DNA of 64,000 nucleotides from Zoogloea sp. LCSB751. Its GTDB lineage: Bacteria; Pseudomonadota; Gammaproteobacteria; Burkholderiales; Rhodocyclaceae. The stretch spans positions 1 through 64,000 of the forward strand of contig NZ_MWUM01000024.1 of NCBI RefSeq assembly GCF_002028455.1, written 5' to 3'. Every line of letters begins with the position of its first letter. Position 1 is the first letter of the stretch. Positions 25,081 through 33,941 of the stretch are shown in pieces. The position numbers and the translations under genes are program-made. The notes under the pieces are model-generated. The model searched no databases. It saw only the letters and a program-made list of their open reading frames with translations, and was not told the DNA's origin.

Positions 25081-27270
25081 ATGTTCCTGCTCGCCGCTCC
25101 GGCTCTGGCGCCGGCCGGCGAGCCGGCCCGCTACGTGGGTAGCGGCGCCTGTGCCGATTGCCATGCCGACGAGGCCCGGCGCTGGCAGGCGTCCCATCAC
25201 GCCCAATCGATGCAGCTCGCCAGCCCGGCCACGGTGCTCGGCGATTTCCGCGATGTGCGCGTCAGCCACCATGGCCAGACCACGCGCTTCTTCCGCAGGG
25301 GCGAGGCCTTCTACGTGCGCACCGCCGGGCCGGATGGGCGCGAGGCGGACTTCCAGGTCACCCACACCTTCGGCGTGCATCCGCTGCAGCAATACCTCGT
25401 CGCGCTGCCCGGCGGACGCCTGCAGGCCCTCGGCGTGGCATGGGACGCACGGCGCCGGGAGGAGGGCGGCCAGCGCTGGTATCACCTCTACCCGGATGCG
25501 CCGCCCAAGCCCGGCGAGTCCGTGCATTGGAGCGGCCGCGAGCAGAACTGGAACTTCATGTGCGCGTCCTGCCACTCGACGGAGCTCGCCAAGAACTACG
25601 ACCTCGAGTCCGACAGTTACCGCACGCGCTGGGCCGAAATGGCGGTCGGTTGCGAGGCCTGCCACGGACCTGCTTCGACACACCTGGTCTGGGCGCGGGG
25701 CGGCAAGCCGGCTGCAGTGGCCGACGCGGGCCTGACGGTGGCGACGCGCCAGCTGCGCCGGCTGGGCTTCCGCTACGACGGCAGCCATCCGATCGCCCGC
25801 AGCGACGGTGACGTGAAAGCCGGCCAGCGGGCCGGCGAAGCCTGCTTCGGCTGCCACTCCCGGCGCCAGCAACTCACGGCGGAACCCCAGCCCGGCGCGG
25901 CCTTCCTCGACGACTACCGGCCGGTGCTGATCGAGCCCGGCCTCTACCATCCGGACGGGCAGATCGACGACGAGGTCTTCGAGTACGGTTCCTTCGTGCA
26001 GAGCCGCATGCACCGGGCCGGCGTCACCTGCAGCCATTGCCACGACAGCCACAGCCTCAAGCTGCGCGCCGACGGCAACGCCCTGTGCGGGCAATGCCAC
26101 CTGCCGTCCCGCTACGACCGGCCCGAGCACCACCGCCACGGCGAGGGCTCGGCCGGCGCCCAGTGCGTCAGCTGCCACATGCCGACCAAGATCTACATGG
26201 GCGTGCATGTGCGCCGCGACCATCGCCTGGCGGTACCGCGCCCGGCGCAGAGCGCCCGCCTGGGCACGCCGGACGCCTGCACCGCCTGCCACAAGGACAA
26301 GAACCCGGCCTGGGCCGCCGCCGCCATCGAACGCTGGACCGGCCGGCCGGAAGTCGCCGCCACGCCGCCGGTCGCCGTGCTGGCGGGGCGCCGCGCCGGC
26401 GTGCCGCTGGCCGAACTTCTGTCCGTCGATTATCCGGCGATTCAGCAGGCCGGCGCGCTGTTGCGCCTGGCGGTCAGCCCTGCGGCGGCGGACGCGGTGG
26501 CCCGCGCGGCCCGCTCCGGTGAAGGTCTGCTGCGCCTCGGTGCCGCGCGGGCCCTGGCTGGCCTGGCGCTGCCCGAGGCCTGGCGCATCGGCGATGGCCT
26601 GCTCGACGACCCGCTGCGGGCGGTGCGCACCGAGGCTGCCCGCACTCTGGCCGGTGTGCCGGTCGAGCGCCTGCCTCCGGCCCGCCGGGCGCGCCTGAGC
26701 GCCGTGCTGGCGGAGTTGATCGCCAGCGAAGAACTGGCCGCGGATCGCCCTGAGAGCCACGTCAATCTGGCCCGCATTCACGCCGCCCGAGGCCAGTCCG
26801 AGGCGGCTGAGCAGGCCCTGCGCACCGCCTTGCGTCTGGATGCCGCTTTCGTGCCGGCGCTGGTGAACCTGGCCGACCTGTACCGCGCCACCGGCCGCGA
26901 GGCGGACGGCGAGGCCCAGCTAAGGCAGGCCGTCAGACTCGCCCCGGCGGCCGCCGAGCCGGCCCATGCCCTCGGCCTGGCGCTGATCCGCCAGGGCCGT
27001 CGCGATGCCGCGCTACCAGAGTTGGCGCGGGCGGCTGCGCTGGCGCCGGACAACGGCCGCTACGCACTGGTGCTGGCCGTCGCGCAGCTCGAGAGCGGGC
27101 AGGGCGACGCGGCGCTGGCCACGCTGGCGGCGGCGCGGACGCGCCTGCCGGAGGACGCGGCCTTGCTGCGCACCCAGGTGCAGATCGAACGCCGCCTCGG
27201 CCGGCCGGAGGCCGCGGCGGCGCATCAGGCCGAATTGCAGCGTCTCGAACGGGGGGGCGCGGTGCCTTGA
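25081..27270 (+). CDS. Octaheme c-type cytochrome with C-terminal TPR repeats
   Basis: 729 residues from the ATG at 25081. There are eight CxxCH heme sites: CADCH, CASCH, CEACH, CFGCH, CSHCH, CGQCH, CVSCH and CTACH, all in the first 410 residues. They are followed by helical repeats (about 430-540) and TPR-like repeats (about 550-725). It should be exported and carry electrons in the periplasm; the TPR part suggests a partner protein. The ATG gives a hydrophobic start without the usual positive n-region. A CTG at 25018, overlapping the sulfatase stop, would add 21 residues with Lys and Arg and make a proper signal peptide. No ATG, GTG or TTG lies in frame before 25081. The natural electron partner is unknown. 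Confidence 0.88.
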   Translation: MFLLAAPALAPAGEPARYVGSGACADCHADEARRWQASHHAQSMQLASPATVLGDFRDVRVSHHGQTTRFFRRGEAFYVRTAGPDGREADFQVTHTFGVHPLQQYLVALPGGRLQALGVAWDARRREEGGQRWYHLYPDAPPKPGESVHWSGREQNWNFMCASCHSTELAKNYDLESDSYRTRWAEMAVGCEACHGPASTHLVWARGGKPAAVADAGLTVATRQLRRLGFRYDGSHPIARSDGDVKAGQRAGEACFGCHSRRQQLTAEPQPGAAFLDDYRPVLIEPGLYHPDGQIDDEVFEYGSFVQSRMHRAGVTCSHCHDSHSLKLRADGNALCGQCHLPSRYDRPEHHRHGEGSAGAQCVSCHMPTKIYMGVHVRRDHRLAVPRPAQSARLGTPDACTACHKDKNPAWAAAAIERWTGRPEVAATPPVAVLAGRRAGVPLAELLSVDYPAIQQAGALLRLAVSPAAADAVARAARSGEGLLRLGAARALAGLALPEAWRIGDGLLDDPLRAVRTEAARTLAGVPVERLPPARRARLSAVLAELIASEELAADRPESHVNLARIHAARGQSEAAEQALRTALRLDAAFVPALVNLADLYRATGREADGEAQLRQAVRLAPAAAEPAHALGLALIRQGRRDAALPELARAAALAPDNGRYALVLAVAQLESGQGDAALATLAAARTRLPEDAALLRTQVQIERRLGRPEAAAAHQAELQRLERGGAVP

Positions 27271-27280
27271 GGTGCCTTGA
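27261..27280 (+). repeat. 10-bp tandem duplication at the cytochrome stop codon
   Basis: GGTGCCTTGA occurs twice in a row. The first copy carries the stop codon of the octaheme cytochrome gene. A stem GGGCTGC/GCAGCCC (27283-27302) follows, probably a weak terminator without a U-tract. Confidence 0.6.
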
Positions 27281-27562
27281 CGGGGCTGCTGCGTGGCAGC
27301 CCGCCGAGGTTGAAAAATCAGCAGAGCGGCAGCAGACGATGGCGTGATCTGTGTGCAGCGCAACAGCCCGGCCAGCGTGCCGGCATTGCGACGCTGTCCG
27401 CGCGGCTCCCCGAACGCCCGGATTTTTTCCTATAAATCAAGCGCGTGGCGGTGAGGCGCGATGACTTTGCAGGGGATTGGCACGGGCCGTGCAGGGAAAG
27501 GGCCTGCCCCCGCGGCCGAGGCCGCTCACCTCAATGTCAGTCACCCCCGAATATCGACCGTC

Positions 27563-28537
27563 ATGAAAATCAAAGCCTCCCTCCGCGCCCTGGCCGCTCT
27601 TGGCGGTGTGTTGCTGAGCCTGTCCGGCGCCCATGCCCAGGAAGCCGTGACCCCGGCCATCTCCGGCGTGGTTGCCGCCGGCACCAAGATCGAACTCATC
27701 AAGGACGGCTTCAAGGGCACAGAAGGCCCGATCGCCGCGCCGGACGGCAGCGTGCTGTTCACCGAAAACCAGAACGCCCGCGTGATCCGCATCGCGCCGG
27801 ATGGCTCTACCTCGGTCTTCCTCGACAACACCAACGGCGTCAATGCGCTGGCCTTTGCCGCCAACGGTGACCTGGTGGCGGTGCAGACGCTGCAGCCGAA
27901 GGTCGGCGTGATCCTGCCGGCCGGCAACGCCCGCACGCTGGCCGAGAAGGTGGACGGCGGCCTGTCCTTCGGCCGCCCCAACGACCTGGTGGTGGACAAG
28001 GCCGGCAACGTGTATTTCACCGACTCCGGCGCCAATGCCAATGCCAATCCCAAGCCGGACCTGTCCAAGATCTCGCCGCCGGCGGTTTACCGCATCAGCC
28101 CCGAGTTCGTCATCGAGCGCCTCGCCAAGGACATCGAGCGTCCCAATGGCATCCAGCTGAGTCCCGACGAGAAGGTGCTGTACGTGGCCAACACCGCCGG
28201 CGAGTACGTGTTCGCCTACGACATCGGCGCCAACGGCAAGCTCGGCCCGAAGCGCCAGTTCGCCAAACTGGAAGGCTTCCGCCAGACCGACAACGGTCCG
28301 TCCAGCGGCGCCGACGGTCTGGCGGTGGACAAGGACGGGCGCCTCTACGTGGCCAGCAGCGCCGGCGTGCAGGTGTTCAGCAACAAGGGCGAGCCCCTCG
28401 GCATCATCGCGCTGCCGAAGGCGCCGCAGAACCTGGCCTTTGCCGGGCCCGGCAAGCAGCAGCTGTACGTGGTCGGCCGCGGTGCGGTGTACCGCATCCC
28501 GGTGCTGACCGCCGGCTATACCGGGCGCGCCAAGTAA
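27563..28537 (+). CDS. SMP-30/gluconolactonase-like beta-propeller protein, exported
   Basis: 324 residues from the ATG at 27563, with a signal peptide cut after AHA near residue 25. The mature protein is a six-bladed beta-propeller of the SMP-30/gluconolactonase/LRE group. Typical pieces are FKGTEGPIAAPDGSVLFTEN (metal-ligand Glu), SFGRPNDLVVDKAGNVYFTD (metal-ligand Asn and Asp), RPNGIQLSPDEKVLYVANT and GADGLAVDKDGRLYVAS. Members hydrolyse lactones with a divalent metal. The next gene encodes a dienelactone-hydrolase-type enzyme 31 bases downstream, so a shared lactone or ester pathway is plausible. ORF sequence upstream of 27563 is not protein-like. Confidence 0.85.
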   Translation: MKIKASLRALAALGGVLLSLSGAHAQEAVTPAISGVVAAGTKIELIKDGFKGTEGPIAAPDGSVLFTENQNARVIRIAPDGSTSVFLDNTNGVNALAFAANGDLVAVQTLQPKVGVILPAGNARTLAEKVDGGLSFGRPNDLVVDKAGNVYFTDSGANANANPKPDLSKISPPAVYRISPEFVIERLAKDIERPNGIQLSPDEKVLYVANTAGEYVFAYDIGANGKLGPKRQFAKLEGFRQTDNGPSSGADGLAVDKDGRLYVASSAGVQVFSNKGEPLGIIALPKAPQNLAFAGPGKQQLYVVGRGAVYRIPVLTAGYTGRAK

Positions 28538-28568
28538 GTCCGCTTTTTTCCGATTGTTGGAGGTTTCC

Positions 28569-29459
<891 letters not shown>

Positions 29460-29471
29460 TTTTGTGTTCCC

Positions 29472-29539
29472 GTGGGGGCGAATTCATTCGCCCGCGGAGC
29501 CCGTTCCTACCGACGGTGGGCGAATGAGTTCGCCCCTGC
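29472..29539. repeat. Palindromic intergenic repeat, copies 2 and 3 (paired)
   Basis: Two degenerate copies of the window's palindromic repeat lie about 40 bp apart. The first (about 29472-29497) reads GGGGGCGAATTCATTCGCCC. The second (about 29517-29539) reads GGGCGAATGAGTTCGCCCC. Their TC and GA centres show that they are in opposite orientation. They lie between the hydrolase gene and the cytochrome c' gene. Confidence 0.75.
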
Positions 29540-29577
29540 GGTTCAATCACTCAGCACCTAGATAGTACGGAGAAACA

Positions 29578-30054
29578 ATGAAGAAGTTCGTCAAACCCTT
29601 GCTTGCCGCCCTGATCGTGACCACCACCGCGGCGTCCACCCTGGCCTTCGCCCAACAGGCGCCGAAGCCCGAGCAAGTCATCAAGTGGCGCCAGTCGGTG
29701 TATCAAGTGCTGGCCTGGAACAACGGCCGCATCAAGGCCAGCATCGACGGCACCTACAACAAGGACGAAGTGATCCGCGCCGCCAACGCCATCGCCGCGA
29801 TCGCCAACTCCGGCCTCGGCGCGCTGTACCCGGCCGGCACCGAAACCGGCAAGGGCTGGCGTGAAACCACCGTCAAGCCGGAGCTGTTCACCGACCACGC
29901 CAAGGCTGGCGAAGCCGCCAAGAAGTTCACCACCGAAGCCAACGAGCTGGCCAAGGTTGCCGCCACCGGCGATGCCGGCGCGGTCAAGGTCGCCTTCGGC
30001 AAGCTCGGCCAGACCTGCAAGGGCTGCCACGACGACTTCCGCAAGAAGGACTGA
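29578..30054 (+). CDS. Cytochrome c' (class II c-type cytochrome)
   Basis: 158 residues with a signal peptide cut after AFA near residue 25. The mature part is a four-helix-bundle cytochrome with the C-terminal heme site CKGCH (about 146-150), followed by DDFRKKD. Class II cytochromes c' bind NO or CO, or act in electron transfer in the periplasm. A GGAG lies 9 bases before the ATG. A strong terminator follows, so it is either a single-gene unit or the last gene of the preceding group. The repeat pair between it and the hydrolase suggests its own promoter. Confidence 0.9.
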   Translation: MKKFVKPLLAALIVTTTAASTLAFAQQAPKPEQVIKWRQSVYQVLAWNNGRIKASIDGTYNKDEVIRAANAIAAIANSGLGALYPAGTETGKGWRETTVKPELFTDHAKAGEAAKKFTTEANELAKVAATGDAGAVKVAFGKLGQTCKGCHDDFRKKD

Positions 30055-30122
30055 GCGGACTCCGGATCTGTCCGGGCCCGCCCTTTCGCCCGACCGGCGG
30101 TAGTGGCCCGGACAATCCGTGG

Positions 30123-30149
30123 CGGGGTGGCTTCGGCCGCCCCGTTTTT
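30123..30149 (+). terminator. Rho-independent terminator after the cytochrome c' gene
   Basis: CGGGGTGGC (30123-30131), a TTCG tetraloop and GCCGCCCCG (30136-30144) form a 9-bp stem with one G-T pair. TTTTT follows. Confidence 0.9.
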
Positions 30150-30197
30150 CATTCTGCCGTGCGCTGGCACGGCGCCTACCGCTGAGCCCCGACTGCC

Positions 30198-31973
30198 ATG
30201 ACTGCCGGCATCGCTGACCGACCTGCCGAGCGGGCAGGGGACGTGGTCGCCTTCTTCCGCCGCATCGGCCCCTATTTCCGGCCCTGGCGCGGACCCTGGC
30301 TGGGCGCGCTGGCGGCGCTGATCGCGGTGCATGGCATCGAGATCCTGATTCCCCTCGGCGTGCAGCGTGCCGTGGACCGCATCGCCGCGCAGGGCGACGG
30401 GCTGGCCGAGGCCGTGCTGGCGGTGCTCGGGCTGGCCCTGCTGCGCTTCCTGGCCCTCAATATCGGCCGCCGCCGCAACGCGTTGGTGTCCATCGGCCTG
30501 ACCACGGCCCTGCGCCAGGCCTTCTACGAACACCTGCAGACCCTCGGGCGGGGCTTCTACGCCCGCCACGGCATCGGCGACCTGATGGCGCGGGCGACCA
30601 GCGACATCGCAGCGATCCAGCGCTTCTTCCGCTTCGCGGTGCACCAGTTGATCAGCCTGGCGAGCGTGGTGCTGATTGCCCCGGCCTTCATGGCCGCCCA
30701 GTCGCCCGAACTGACCCTGTGGCTGCTGCCGCTGCTGGTGGCGATGGGGTGGAGCGGCTGGCGCCTGGCTGGCCGCCTGCGCACCGCGTCGGCAACCAGC
30801 CAGACCGCCTATGGCGCGCTGACCGAAACGGTCCAGCAGAATCTCGGCGGCATCCGCAGCATCCACGCCCATGCCCAGGAGGCGCGGGAAATCCGCCATT
30901 TCCGGCGCGTCGCCACCGACTACGCCGGCGTCGTGCGCCGTCTGTCCCGCTGGCAGGCCCTGCTGGCGGCGCTGATGGGACTGCTGTGCGGGCTGATGAG
31001 CCTGGTGGTGGTCGCCGTGGGCGGTCGGCAGGTGCTGGCCGGCACGATGAGCGTCGGCACGCTGGCGGCCTTCATCCTCTACCTCGGCATGATCCTCGGC
31101 GTGCTGCGCAACTGCGGCCATCCGGTCTATGTGCTGCTCAATGCCAGCACCGCGGCGCGGCGGGTGTTCTGCATCCTGGACGAGCAGCCGGAGATCGACG
31201 AACGGGCCGCCGGGCCGGCTCCCGCGACGCCCGCGTCCGCTTGCGGCGAACTGCGGGTCGAGGCGCTGAGCTTTGCTTACCCGGCCCGCGGCGCTGCCGG
31301 GCCGGTCACGGTGCTCGACGGCATCGGGCTGCACATCCGGCCGGGGGAGATGCATGCGCTGATCGGGCCGATCGGCTGCGGCAAGTCCACCCTGCTCGGG
31401 CTGCTGGCCCGCCGCCTGGCGCCCACCGCCGGGCGCATTGCGCTGGACGGCCGCGGCCTGGAGAGCCTGCCGCTGGACTACCTGCGCCGCCAGGTGGCCT
31501 TCGTGACCCAGGACAGCTTTCTGTTCGCCACCTCCATCGGCGAGAACATCTCTTTCGATGATCCGGGCCGGCCGCCGGAACCGGTGGCGGCAGTGGCCCG
31601 AGTGGCCCGTCTGGAGAGCACCATCGCGGCCTTTCCGGATGGTTTCGCGACGCGGGTCGGCGAGCGTGGCATCACCCTGTCGGGCGGCCAGAAGCAGCGC
31701 ACCGTGCTGGCCCGCAACCTGATTTTCGATGCGCCGGTGCTGCTCCTCGACGACTGCTTTTCGGCCCTGGATACGGAGACGGCGGCAGCCATCCTGGCCG
31801 AACTGCGGGCGCGCCGGCCGCGGCCGACCATCGTGCTGGCCTCCCACCGCCTGGCCACCGTGCGCGAGGCCGACTGCATTCATGTCATGGAGGGTGGCCG
31901 CATTGTCGACTCGGGGCGCCATGAAGCCTTGCTGGCCGGTGCCGGCCATTACGCGGAGCGGGTCGAGCCATGA
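30198..31973 (+). CDS. ABC exporter half-transporter, degenerate-site subunit
   Basis: 591 residues. Six membrane helices (about 1-320) lead a nucleotide-binding domain with Walker A GPIGCGKSTLLG, signature LSGGQKQRTVLARNL, Walker B VLLLDDCFSALD and H-loop ASHRL. The catalytic Glu after Walker B is replaced by Asp (DD instead of DE). This matches the non-hydrolytic half of heterodimeric exporters such as MdlAB, TmrAB or TM287/288. Its stop overlaps the start of the second half-transporter as ATGA (31970-31973), so the two are made together. The substrate (lipid or drug) is unknown. Confidence 0.9.
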   Translation: MTAGIADRPAERAGDVVAFFRRIGPYFRPWRGPWLGALAALIAVHGIEILIPLGVQRAVDRIAAQGDGLAEAVLAVLGLALLRFLALNIGRRRNALVSIGLTTALRQAFYEHLQTLGRGFYARHGIGDLMARATSDIAAIQRFFRFAVHQLISLASVVLIAPAFMAAQSPELTLWLLPLLVAMGWSGWRLAGRLRTASATSQTAYGALTETVQQNLGGIRSIHAHAQEAREIRHFRRVATDYAGVVRRLSRWQALLAALMGLLCGLMSLVVVAVGGRQVLAGTMSVGTLAAFILYLGMILGVLRNCGHPVYVLLNASTAARRVFCILDEQPEIDERAAGPAPATPASACGELRVEALSFAYPARGAAGPVTVLDGIGLHIRPGEMHALIGPIGCGKSTLLGLLARRLAPTAGRIALDGRGLESLPLDYLRRQVAFVTQDSFLFATSIGENISFDDPGRPPEPVAAVARVARLESTIAAFPDGFATRVGERGITLSGGQKQRTVLARNLIFDAPVLLLDDCFSALDTETAAAILAELRARRPRPTIVLASHRLATVREADCIHVMEGGRIVDSGRHEALLAGAGHYAERVEP

Positions 31974-33811
31974 GCCCGCAACCGCCGAAGCTCGGGCCCT
32001 TCGCCCCCACGCCAGATGCCGGCAGCCAGCTGTGGCGGCTGGCGCACTGGCTGGCCCCGTATCGCTGGCGCGTCGCGGTGGCGCTGTTGCTGGCGGTGGT
32101 CGCCGCACTGACGGCGGTGCTGATTCCGGTAGTGTTCAGCCGCGTGGTGGTGGACGACATCCTGCTGCACGCTCACCACGACGGGGTGCCTGACCTGGGC
32201 CAGCGCAGGCTCGTCCAGGCTCTGGCGGCAGGCCTGGAGGTGATGCCGCTGGCCGCCGCCGCCGGGCTATACCTGCTGTGGGTGGGGCTGCGGGCGGTGT
32301 GCACCTACGCCTTCGAGACCCTGTTTGCCGGTGCCGTGCTGTCGGCCCTTGCCGATCTGCGCAGCGACCTCTTCGCCCACGTGGAGCGACTGCCGGCTGC
32401 TTTTTACGACCGGGTCCGCGTCGGCCAGGTGTTGACCCGCATCACCACCGACGTGGAAAGCCTGGCGGAAATGCTGATCGGCATGGCCGAGGTGGCTGGC
32501 GAGGTGGTGCCGCTGACGGTGGCCATCTGCGTGATGCTGTCCCTCGACGGTACGCTGACTGCGGCGCTGTCGCCGGTGCTGCTGGTGATCGTGCTCGCCA
32601 CCGCGCTGTTCCGCCACCTGTCGGGCCCGGTCTATCGCCGCATGCGCGACACCGCGTCGCGCCTCAACGAGGACATCCATGAGAACCTGTCGGGTATCGA
32701 GGCCATTCAGCTGGCCCGCCGGGAGGCCTACAACGCACGCCGCTTCGGTGGTCTGAACGACGCCAACCGGCAACTGGAAAGCCGCGCCATCCGCATCGAG
32801 ACGGCCTATTACCCGGTGGTCGAAAACCTGTCCTATCTGGCCGTCGGGCTGATCCTGTGGCTGGGCGGCGCCCATGTGGCAGCCGGCACGGCCACCCTGG
32901 GCTCGGTGGTGCTGTTCCTGCAATTCACCGACATGCTGTTCCGGCCGGTGGTACTGGTGGGCTTCCAGGCCAGCGCCATCTTCCGTGCGGCGGCGGCCAG
33001 CGAGCGCATCTTCCGCTTGCTCGACTGGCAGGAGAGCCTGGCCGTCCCGGCCGCGCCGGTGCCGTTGCCGCCGGACCTGCACGGGCGCATCGAATTCCGC
33101 GCACTGGATTTCCGCTACGAGAGCGGCGAGCCGGTGATCCACGCCTTCAGCCTGGACATCGCGGCCGGGGAAACCGTCGCCATCGTCGGCCCGACCGGCT
33201 CCGGCAAGACTACCCTGACGCGGCTGATCTGCCGTTTCTACGACGTCGAGCCGGGCCGGCTGTTCATCGACGGCGTGGACATCATGCAGATTGACCCGGC
33301 CGAGCTGCGCCGCCGCGTCGGCGTGATCCTGCAGGACTTCCACCTCTTTCCCGGCTCTGTGCTGGACAACATCGGCCTCGGCAACCCGGCGGTCAGCCGG
33401 GACGACGCGCGCCGGGCCGCGGCGGCTGTCCAGGCGCTGGATTTCATCGAGGCATTGCCCGAGGGCTTCGACACGCTGCTCGAAGACCGCGGCGGCAACC
33501 TGTCCCAAGGGCAGCGGCAGTTGCTGGCCTTTGCGCGGGTCGTCGCCCTCGATCCGGAGATCCTGATCCTCGACGAGGCGACCGCCAGCATCGATCCGGC
33601 CACCGAGGCGGCGATCCAGGCCGGGCTGGAGCGGATCATGGCCGGGCGGACCTGCATCGTGATCGCCCATCGCCTGCAGACCATCCGCCATGCGGACCGT
33701 ATCGCGGTCGTCGACCGCGGCCGTCTGGTCGAGCTTGGCCCGCACGAAGCGCTGCTCGCCCGCGGCGGACTGTACCGCCGCTTGCACGAGGCCCAGCAGC
33801 AGGCCGGCTAG
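31970..33811 (+). CDS. ABC exporter half-transporter, catalytic-site subunit
   Basis: 613 residues with six membrane helices (an extended periplasmic loop between the first two) and a C-terminal ATPase. Walker A is GPTGSGKTTLTR, Walker B ILILDEATASID with the catalytic Glu present, and the H-loop IAHRL. The signature is LSQGQRQLLAFARV, with Gln in place of the first Gly. The altered signature would pair with the Asp-containing site of the partner. The canonical LSGGQ of the partner would complete this subunit's good site. The asymmetry is therefore consistent across both genes. It follows its partner with a 4-base overlap. Confidence 0.9.
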   Translation: MSPQPPKLGPFAPTPDAGSQLWRLAHWLAPYRWRVAVALLLAVVAALTAVLIPVVFSRVVVDDILLHAHHDGVPDLGQRRLVQALAAGLEVMPLAAAAGLYLLWVGLRAVCTYAFETLFAGAVLSALADLRSDLFAHVERLPAAFYDRVRVGQVLTRITTDVESLAEMLIGMAEVAGEVVPLTVAICVMLSLDGTLTAALSPVLLVIVLATALFRHLSGPVYRRMRDTASRLNEDIHENLSGIEAIQLARREAYNARRFGGLNDANRQLESRAIRIETAYYPVVENLSYLAVGLILWLGGAHVAAGTATLGSVVLFLQFTDMLFRPVVLVGFQASAIFRAAAASERIFRLLDWQESLAVPAAPVPLPPDLHGRIEFRALDFRYESGEPVIHAFSLDIAAGETVAIVGPTGSGKTTLTRLICRFYDVEPGRLFIDGVDIMQIDPAELRRRVGVILQDFHLFPGSVLDNIGLGNPAVSRDDARRAAAAVQALDFIEALPEGFDTLLEDRGGNLSQGQRQLLAFARVVALDPEILILDEATASIDPATEAAIQAGLERIMAGRTCIVIAHRLQTIRHADRIAVVDRGRLVELGPHEALLARGGLYRRLHEAQQQAG

Positions 33812-33849
33812 CCGCGGAGATCGTCGCCGGGGTGTTAAGAATTTGGCCT

Positions 33850-33877
33850 GCCCGGCCTGAAAACGGCTGGGCCGGGC
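33850..33877. terminator. Stem-loop after the ABC exporter genes
   Basis: GCCCGGCC (33850-33857) and GGCCGGGC (33870-33877) form a perfect 8-bp stem with a 12-base loop, 38 bases after the exporter stop. There is no U-tract, so its role as a terminator is only likely. Confidence 0.45.
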
Positions 33878-33941
33878 GTCGATAACGCGGTACCTTCCAC
33901 CGCAAATCCACGCCCTCCGGCCCGCCGGCTCTTATTACCCC

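Noticed and set aside
29754..32108. Long minus-strand ORF of 784 codons opposite the cytochrome c' and ABC exporter genes
   Set aside because: It is a mirror of genuine coding sequence in GC-rich DNA. Its translation is low-complexity, rich in Arg, Gln, His and Ala, and has no family motif.
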